Origin: Clostridia bacterium
Lineage (GTDB): Bacteria; Bacillota; Clostridia; Oscillospirales; Butyricicoccaceae
Reading direction: 5' to 3'
Assembly (NCBI GenBank): GCA_017408485.1
Contig: JAFQUM010000033.1
Span: 1-64,000, forward strand
Length of the DNA: 64,000 bases
In this document: one piece after another, positions 59,596 through 64,000 of the stretch
Layout of the letters: each line of letters starts with the position of its first letter
Numbering within the stretch: position 1 is the stretch's first letter
Notes under the pieces: generated by a model
Told to the model about the DNA's origin: nothing
Seen by the model: only the letters and a program-made list of their open reading frames with translations
Database searches by the model: none
Position numbers and translations under genes: made by a program

Positions 59596-60912
59596 TTATA
59601 TAAGCAGGGTGGAAAAGTTCTCAAGTGCGCGGCACAGATCCTGCAGGAAGCGGGATGCGGGTGCGCCGTCGAGAGCGCGGTGGTCATAAGTAAGGCTGAG
59701 TCCCATTGCGGGATAGGTCTTGATCTCGCCGTTCACTGTCTTGACGCGTTCTACGATGCAGTCAACACCGAGGATACCTGTCTGAGGAGGATTGATAACG
59801 GGAGTAAAGCTCTCGATACCGAACATACCAAGGTTACTTACTGTAAAGCTTGCGCCGCTGAGCTTATCGGGGCTGATGGAGCCTGCCTGTGCTTCTGCAG
59901 CCAGCTGCTTTGCAGCCTTGGCAAGCTCGGAAAGGCTCATCTTGTCAGCGTTGAAGATGGTGGGAACAAGCAGACCTCTGGGGGTATCAACTGCCATACC
60001 GAGATGTACACCGCTGAAATTGCGGATCTTGTCGCCCAAGAAATGAGCATTGAGGTCGGGATGCTTTTTCAGGGTCTTTGCTACTGCGAACATAACCATA
60101 TCGTTGAGGGTGATGTTGGGCAGTGTGGGATCCTTTTCTGCTGCTGCCTTCAGCTGCTTGCGGAAAGCCTGAATGCTGCTTGCATTGAAGGAAGAGTTAT
60201 GGGTAAGCTGAGCCATATCGTTAAGGCTTGCGTGCATGGACTTAGCAATGACCTTTCTGACATTGGACAGCTTGTTATCGGTGTATTCGGGCTCAACTGT
60301 TGCTGCGGCTGCGGGAGCTGCAACTGCTGCGGGAGCGCTTTCAAGATCAGCGGTGGAAAGTCTTCCGCCCAGACCTGTTGCCATTTCCTTAAGTGCTGCG
60401 GGGGTTGCTCTTACGCCGCTCTGTGCGAGAGCGATAACATCACGCTCGATAATTCTGCCGTTGGGGCCTGTGGGAGCTGCAAGGGATGCATCGGTGCCAA
60501 GACGCTCTGCGGTTGCAAGAGCTCTGGGGGAAATACCGATCGCACGCTCTGCGGTTACTGCGGGAGCGTCAGCCTTTTCTTCCTTGGTTTCTGCCTTAGC
60601 CTCTTCCTTCTTCTCCTCTGCTGCGGGAGCGGAAGCGCCTGCTGTGCCGGGAACGAGAGCAGAGAAATCTTCGCCTGCCTGACCGATAACTGCTACGGTC
60701 TCGAGGCAAGGTACATCGTCGCCTTCCTCGCAGAAGATTGCGAGAAGAACGCCGTCTTCTTTTGCTTCTTCTTCAAATGCTGCCTTGTCGGTCTCGTAGG
60801 TGAAGAGAATATCTCCTGCCTTGACGGTATCGCCGACCTTTTTGCACCATTCGCCGATGATGCAGCTTTCGACGGACTGACCCTGACGGGGCATAATTAC
60901 TGCTGTTGCCAT
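59596..60912 (-). CDS. Dihydrolipoamide acyltransferase (E2)
   Basis: 438 residues. Lipoyl domain ~1-78 with the lipoylated Lys (ETDKA, K43); an Ala/Glu/Lys-rich flexible linker ~80-120; an E3/E1-binding domain ~125-165 (GISPRALATAERLG, GPNGRIIERDV); and a catalytic acyltransferase domain ~215-438 ending in DHRALDGAPASRFLQDL (His and Asp of the active site). It is the core of the complex. It is the first gene of the operon, with GGAGGAG upstream and a consensus promoter at 60971-60999. Only one lipoyl domain is present. Confidence 0.95.
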   Translation of the reverse strand: MATAVIMPRQGQSVESCIIGEWCKKVGDTVKAGDILFTYETDKAAFEEEAKEDGVLLAIFCEEGDDVPCLETVAVIGQAGEDFSALVPGTAGASAPAAEEKKEEAKAETKEEKADAPAVTAERAIGISPRALATAERLGTDASLAAPTGPNGRIIERDVIALAQSGVRATPAALKEMATGLGGRLSTADLESAPAAVAAPAAAATVEPEYTDNKLSNVRKVIAKSMHASLNDMAQLTHNSSFNASSIQAFRKQLKAAAEKDPTLPNITLNDMVMFAVAKTLKKHPDLNAHFLGDKIRNFSGVHLGMAVDTPRGLLVPTIFNADKMSLSELAKAAKQLAAEAQAGSISPDKLSGASFTVSNLGMFGIESFTPVINPPQTGILGVDCIVERVKTVNGEIKTYPAMGLSLTYDHRALDGAPASRFLQDLCRALENFSTLLI

Positions 60913-60970
60913 TTTGTCTCCTCCGTTTTTGTTATATTTTAATGTTATAAATTAACACCATACGTGATAT

Positions 60971-60999
60971 ATTTTATCGTACATTCCAAGTACCGTCAA
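60971..60999 (-). promoter_or_regulatory. Promoter of the 2-oxoacid dehydrogenase operon
   Basis: Minus strand TTGACG (60994-60999), 17 bp, TAAAAT (60971-60976), 58 bp before ATG 60912. Confidence 0.75.
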
Positions 61000-61073
61000 T
61001 AAAATTGCGGATTTTTTAGTTTTTAATATAACAAAAAATATAACATTTTGATATATTCGCATATCTTTTTGGT

Positions 61074-61119
61074 TTGTAACCCTTTTGTTATTGCATCGCG
61101 GCGGCAAAACATTTAAAAT
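61074..61119 (+). promoter_or_regulatory. Promoter with half operator for the PdaA-like lipoprotein
   Basis: TTGTAACCCTT then TTGTTATTGCAT (61074-61096) merges into the -35 TTGCAT (61091-61096), 17 bp, TAAAAT (61114-61119). This is the promoter-proximal repeat of the operators at 4957-5044 and 54563-54650, in the same position relative to the -35. Confidence 0.6.
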
Positions 61120-61180
61120 AAACACAACAAAGGGAACTTTTTCCTTTTATTCAGGTCAAAGCATTAAAGGAGTTGATGGC

Positions 61181-62389
61181 GTGAAAAGATATGTTATATT
61201 ATCGCTTTGCTTTATATTGCTGCTTTCCGCTTGCGTGGCAAAGGTGCCGCAAGGCGAGGAACAGTTACCTCAAAAGGGCGACAGCTCTATATCGGACGAC
61301 GATGGAATAAATATTCCAACACCGCCCGCACCCGATGCGCCCGGTCCTTGCACCCCGCCCGATGTTGAGCCTGAGAAACCTGTTGAACCCGAGCAACCCG
61401 TCGAGCCCGAAAAACCCGTTGAGCCTGAAAAGCCCGTTGAGCCCGAAAAGCCCGTTGAGCCCGAAAAGCCCGTTGAGCCTGAGAAGCCCGTCGAACCCGA
61501 GAAACCCGTCGAACCTGAGAAGCCCGTCGAACCCGAGAAGCCCGTTGAGCCTGAATACGAAAGCATCGGCGTTGGATATGACACTGTAGAAGTCAACCCC
61601 GGTCAGACCTTTACGGGACGCCCCCCTCTCCCCGCCATCGAATACAAGGTGGTCGACTATCTTAACAAGCGCGGTCTCGACACCAAAAAGGTGGCTTTTT
61701 CCTTTGGCGCGGCAAAGAACGGCAAGCCCCACGAAATAACCGTCAACAACCAAAAGGCATTTGACGGCTACGGCACAAATGCCCTTGCTTGGGACAACAA
61801 GACCGAAGAAAAGGTGCTGTATCTCACCTTTGACAACGGATATGAATATAAAAACCTGACCGCGCAGATACTTGACATTTTAAAGGAAAAGAATGTCCCC
61901 GCCGCCTTTTTCTGTACCCTTAATTATTTTGAGGATAACCCCGAGCTGACATCGAGAATGATAAACGAGGGGCATATCGTTGGCAATCACACCGTACATC
62001 ATCCGTCAAACAGTGCGGCACTTTCAAGGGAAAAATTGGCGCTTGAGGTGTTGGGTGTACATAATTATCTGCAGGTCAATTTCGGCTATGAATGCAGATA
62101 TTTCCGTTTTCCCGCAGGAGTTTATTCCGAAAATGCCATTGACCTTGTGAACTCGGTGGGATATCGAAGTGTATTTTGGTCGATCGCTCACACCGATTGG
62201 GATGTGGATAACCAGCCGGGTGTGGAAAAATCATTTAAGACAGTTACCGAAAGACTCCACCCCGGCGCGGTGATATTGCTCCACTCCTGCTCCACCGACA
62301 ATGTGGCTATATTGGGTGACTTTATCGACTATGCCATCGAGCAAGGCTACACCTTCCGCAGCCTTGACCAATACGAATATTGGAAGTAA
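61181..62389 (+). CDS. PdaA-like polysaccharide deacetylase lipoprotein
   Basis: 402 residues from GTG 61181 (AAAGGAG 8 nt upstream); the frame continues back to 61085, but those codons overlap the promoter. Lipobox LLSAC. Residues ~60-125 are a proline-rich stalk of about ten EPEKPV repeats. The deacetylase domain (~175-402) has LTFDNGYEYKNLTAQIL (catalytic Asp; DNG rather than DDG, as in PdaA), NHTVHHPSN (metal His pair), FRFPAGVYSE, and LLHSCSTDN near the end. PdaA removes acetyl from muramic acid to make spore-cortex lactam; a lipoprotein with a long stalk is unusual for it, so a vegetative wall role is possible. Confidence 0.85.
   Translation: MKRYVILSLCFILLLSACVAKVPQGEEQLPQKGDSSISDDDGINIPTPPAPDAPGPCTPPDVEPEKPVEPEQPVEPEKPVEPEKPVEPEKPVEPEKPVEPEKPVEPEKPVEPEKPVEPEKPVEPEYESIGVGYDTVEVNPGQTFTGRPPLPAIEYKVVDYLNKRGLDTKKVAFSFGAAKNGKPHEITVNNQKAFDGYGTNALAWDNKTEEKVLYLTFDNGYEYKNLTAQILDILKEKNVPAAFFCTLNYFEDNPELTSRMINEGHIVGNHTVHHPSNSAALSREKLALEVLGVHNYLQVNFGYECRYFRFPAGVYSENAIDLVNSVGYRSVFWSIAHTDWDVDNQPGVEKSFKTVTERLHPGAVILLHSCSTDNVAILGDFIDYAIEQGYTFRSLDQYEYWK
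61369..61555 (+). repeat. In-gene 18-bp tandem repeat encoding EPEKPV
   Basis: About ten 18-bp units (GAGCCCGAAAAGCCCGTT and synonymous variants) encode the stalk of the deacetylase. Third-base changes between units show selection on the protein and make slippage less free. Confidence 0.85.
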
Positions 62390-62404
62390 AAACTGATAAT
62401 TACA

Positions 62405-62437
62405 TAAAAAACAGACACCCTACGGTGTCTGTTTTTT
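62405..62437. terminator. Bidirectional terminator between deacetylase and aminotransferase
   Basis: AAAAAACAGACACC CTA CGGTGTCTGTTTTTT (one offset base) between convergent genes. Confidence 0.85.
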
Positions 62438-62438
62438 G

Positions 62439-63626
62439 TTATTTTTTGTAGCTTTCCGCAAGTTTTTTAAAGGCGGGCAGGGCGCGTTCGATACGCTCGG
62501 TGGGAACACAATATGCCAATCTAAAATGACCGGGGCAGCCAAAGCCGTCACCGGGGACAAGGAGCAGATCAAACTCCTTTGCTCTTTCACTGAATGCCAT
62601 AGCATCCTCTTCCAAGCACCTCGGGAACAGATAGAATGTGCCCTTTGGCTCTACGCAATGAAAGCCCATTTCACGCAGTGAGTCCAAAAGCAGACGGCGG
62701 TTTCTTTCATAGATCGACAGGTCGGAGGTCTCCTCACAGCATTTTGCCGCAATGTACTGGAACAGCGCGGGGGCATTTACATAGCCGAGGCTTCTGCCCG
62801 CGCCCGCAATGGCGGCATAGACCGTTTTGTTATCCTCCACTGTGGGGCAAACGAGAATATAGCCGATTCTCCCGCCCGGCATGGACAGTGACTTACTGAA
62901 GGAGTAGCAAACGATGGTATTATCGTAATACTTGGGCACCCAAGGTGTCTGCGCTCCGTCGTATACTATCTCGCGGTAAGGCTCGTCGGAAATAAGATAG
63001 ATGGGGTTGCCGTATTCCTCCGACTTGTCGCGGAGCATTTGGGCAAGCTTTTTGATAGTCTCCTTGGAATAAACAACACCTGTGGGGTTGTTGGGGGTAT
63101 TGATAAGCACCGCCTTGGTCTTTGGAGAAAGCGCCTTGCCGAATGCATCAAAATCTATCTGGAAGCCTTCGATTTCGGCGGGGATAAGCACCATTTTTGC
63201 TCCCGCCTTCTCGATAAAGACCTTGTATTCGGGGAAATATGGCGCAAAGACGATGACCTCATCACCCTCGCAGCACAGACCGTGGAAGCAGCATGTCAAA
63301 GCCGCCGCCGCGCCCGTGGACATATACAGATCGTCCTTATCATAATTGCCGCCAAATCTGCGATTGAGCGACTCGGCAATCATTTGACGGACACCCGCAT
63401 CACCCTGAGCGGAGGTGTAGCCGTGGATAAGTACGGGATCTTGATTTTTAAGTATGTCAATAGCAATCTCGTTGACTTTTTCAGGGGGCGGAACGCTGGG
63501 ATTGCCGATGGAAAAGTCGAAGACATTTTCCGCGCCAACCTCGGCGGCGCGCTTTTTGCCAAACTCGAAAAGCTCTCTTATAACAGAACGGGCAGTGCCC
63601 AGTTCGATCATTTTTTCGGGAAGCAT
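62439..63626 (-). CDS. PLP-dependent aminotransferase (class I, aspartate-type)
   Basis: 395 residues. Fold-type I motifs are DFSIGNPSVPPP at the start, STGAAAALTCCFH, INTPNNPTGVVYS, ISDEPYREIVYDG, and the PLP lysine in YSFSKSLSMPGGRIGYI (~240). The substrate-carboxylate Arg lies in GHFRLAYC near the C-terminus. It belongs to the broad aspartate/alanine/aromatic group, so the amino donor is not defined. AGGGAGG lies upstream of ATG 63626. It is a single-gene unit. Confidence 0.9.
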   Translation of the reverse strand: MLPEKMIELGTARSVIRELFEFGKKRAAEVGAENVFDFSIGNPSVPPPEKVNEIAIDILKNQDPVLIHGYTSAQGDAGVRQMIAESLNRRFGGNYDKDDLYMSTGAAAALTCCFHGLCCEGDEVIVFAPYFPEYKVFIEKAGAKMVLIPAEIEGFQIDFDAFGKALSPKTKAVLINTPNNPTGVVYSKETIKKLAQMLRDKSEEYGNPIYLISDEPYREIVYDGAQTPWVPKYYDNTIVCYSFSKSLSMPGGRIGYILVCPTVEDNKTVYAAIAGAGRSLGYVNAPALFQYIAAKCCEETSDLSIYERNRRLLLDSLREMGFHCVEPKGTFYLFPRCLEEDAMAFSERAKEFDLLLVPGDGFGCPGHFRLAYCVPTERIERALPAFKKLAESYKK

Positions 63627-63689
63627 AATATCCCTCCTTCGTGTTTATGGAAATAATTTTATCACAAGCCGCGCATAAATCAAGTGCAA

Positions 63690-63828
63690 AGTTGTAAAAA
63701 GCGTAGCTTGCGAGGTTTCTCTGCTTCCCACAAAAGACCTCTCCTTTGAGGATAAGGTGGAGCCTTTGCAGCGGCTGAGGTGTATCGGCGTCCTCGACTG
63801 CCCGGGGCGAGCAATGCTCGCCCCTACA
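63690..63828. repeat. Intergenic repeat region with GGGCGAGC palindrome
   Basis: Part of the gene-free right end (63627-64000). It holds CCTCTCC-TTTG-AGGATAAGGTGG, then a CTTTGCAGCGGCTGAGGTG segment, a layout I associate with dispersed intergenic repeats of gut Clostridia. It ends in the palindrome GGGGCGAGCAATGCTCGCCCC (63803-63823) plus TACA, shared with 25226-25250. Confidence 0.45.
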
Positions 63829-63829
63829 C

Positions 63830-64000
63830 GATTGTGACAAATTTGTCACAATCCACTAATTTATCCGTCGCGCAACGCGACACCTTAACTGTTTTGCTAT
63901 CGGCAAAACACATCGTTTGTCCGTCAGGACAACATCGTTGCGTAGCACATCGTTTTTCACGAAGTGAAAACATCATTATGCCGCAGGCATACACATTTGC
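63830..64000. repeat. String of unlike hairpins with (A)CATCG linkers (runs off the window)
   Basis: Palindromes in order: GATTGTGACAAA/TTTGTCACAATC (63830-63853), GTCGCG/CGCGAC (63867-63881), GTTTTGC/GCAAAAC (63891-63909), TTGTCC/GGACAA (63917-63932), TGC/GCA (63939-63947), TTTTCAC/GTGAAAA (63954-63970) and TATGCC/GGCATA (63977-63991). Linkers between the later ones are ACATCG, CATCG, CATCG and CATCAT. Loops are 3-5 nt. The pattern matches the string between rpsO and pnp. Confidence 0.65.

Noticed and set aside
58960..60942. 660-codon, Cys/Gly-rich open frame antisense to E2/E3
   Set aside because: Spans two real genes and their spacer in antisense; the Cys richness comes from reversed Ala codons (GCA/TGC).
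61369..61555. Regular 18-bp repeats considered as a CRISPR array
   Set aside because: Units abut without spacers and encode EPEKPV in frame with third-base variation; it is a protein stalk.

Overview
The window looks like chromosomal DNA from an anaerobic, gut-associated Clostridia (low-GC Gram-positive) bacterium. The evidence is strong AGGAGG-type ribosome sites, a rpsO-pnp-M16 peptidase order as in Firmicutes, many Cys-lipoproteins, long-form HPF, rubrerythrin, a PdaA-like spore-cortex deacetylase and a bile salt hydrolase. The order or family cannot be fixed from the sequence alone.

Layout. 1-6.8 kb: a very large SH3-like/tail-lysozyme protein (cut by the left edge), a DUF6273 lipoprotein, a phage-type holin and two small sigma-70-like factors. 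This is a lysis- or export-like module in which the holin and the nearest sigma gene both have their ribosome site buried in a perfect hairpin. 6.9-13 kb: an rRNA-type methyltransferase, HPF, a candidate small RNA, a DUF1846 protein and a large NlpC/P60-like lipoprotein with an unusual upstream RNA. 13.3-15.4 kb: YjbQ and a TIM-like isomerase, divergent from a SIS isomerase, with back-to-back consensus promoters. 15.5-23.1 kb: a five-gene operon (MmgE/PrpD, three D-aminoacylases, an M20 dipeptidase) for salvage of modified or D-amino compounds. 23.3-26.2 kb: two EamA exporters and a YitT protein. 26.3-34.3 kb: four paralogous family 5 solute-binding lipoproteins, each with its own promoter and terminator and no permease nearby.

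34.6-44 kb: secA, rubrerythrin, an orphan citC, hflK-hflC, an NhaC antiporter and a lipoprotein. 43.6-45.0 kb: a five-tRNA unit (Gly, Arg, His, Gln, Lys) with a lipoprotein gene inside it and, downstream of tRNA-Lys, tandem units built from tRNA-Lys pieces around covarying terminators. 45.1-50.5 kb: a DeoR regulator, rpsO, pnp and an M16 peptidase. 50.5-54.5 kb: two lipoproteins. 54.7-60.9 kb: bile salt hydrolase and a 2-oxoacid dehydrogenase operon (E2-E3-fused E1). 61.2-63.6 kb: PdaA-like lipoprotein and an aminotransferase, followed by a string of small palindromes at the right edge.

The least explained signals are regulatory or structural: (1) the paired ribosome-site hairpins of holin and sigma factor; (2) a 65-bp repeat operator shared by two distant lipoprotein promoters, with a half-copy at a third; (3) the tRNA-Lys-derived array; (4) two strings of unlike hairpins with a shared linker; (5) an RNA upstream of the NlpC/P60 lipoprotein with two 5-bp/7-nt hairpins whose loops are fully complementary.
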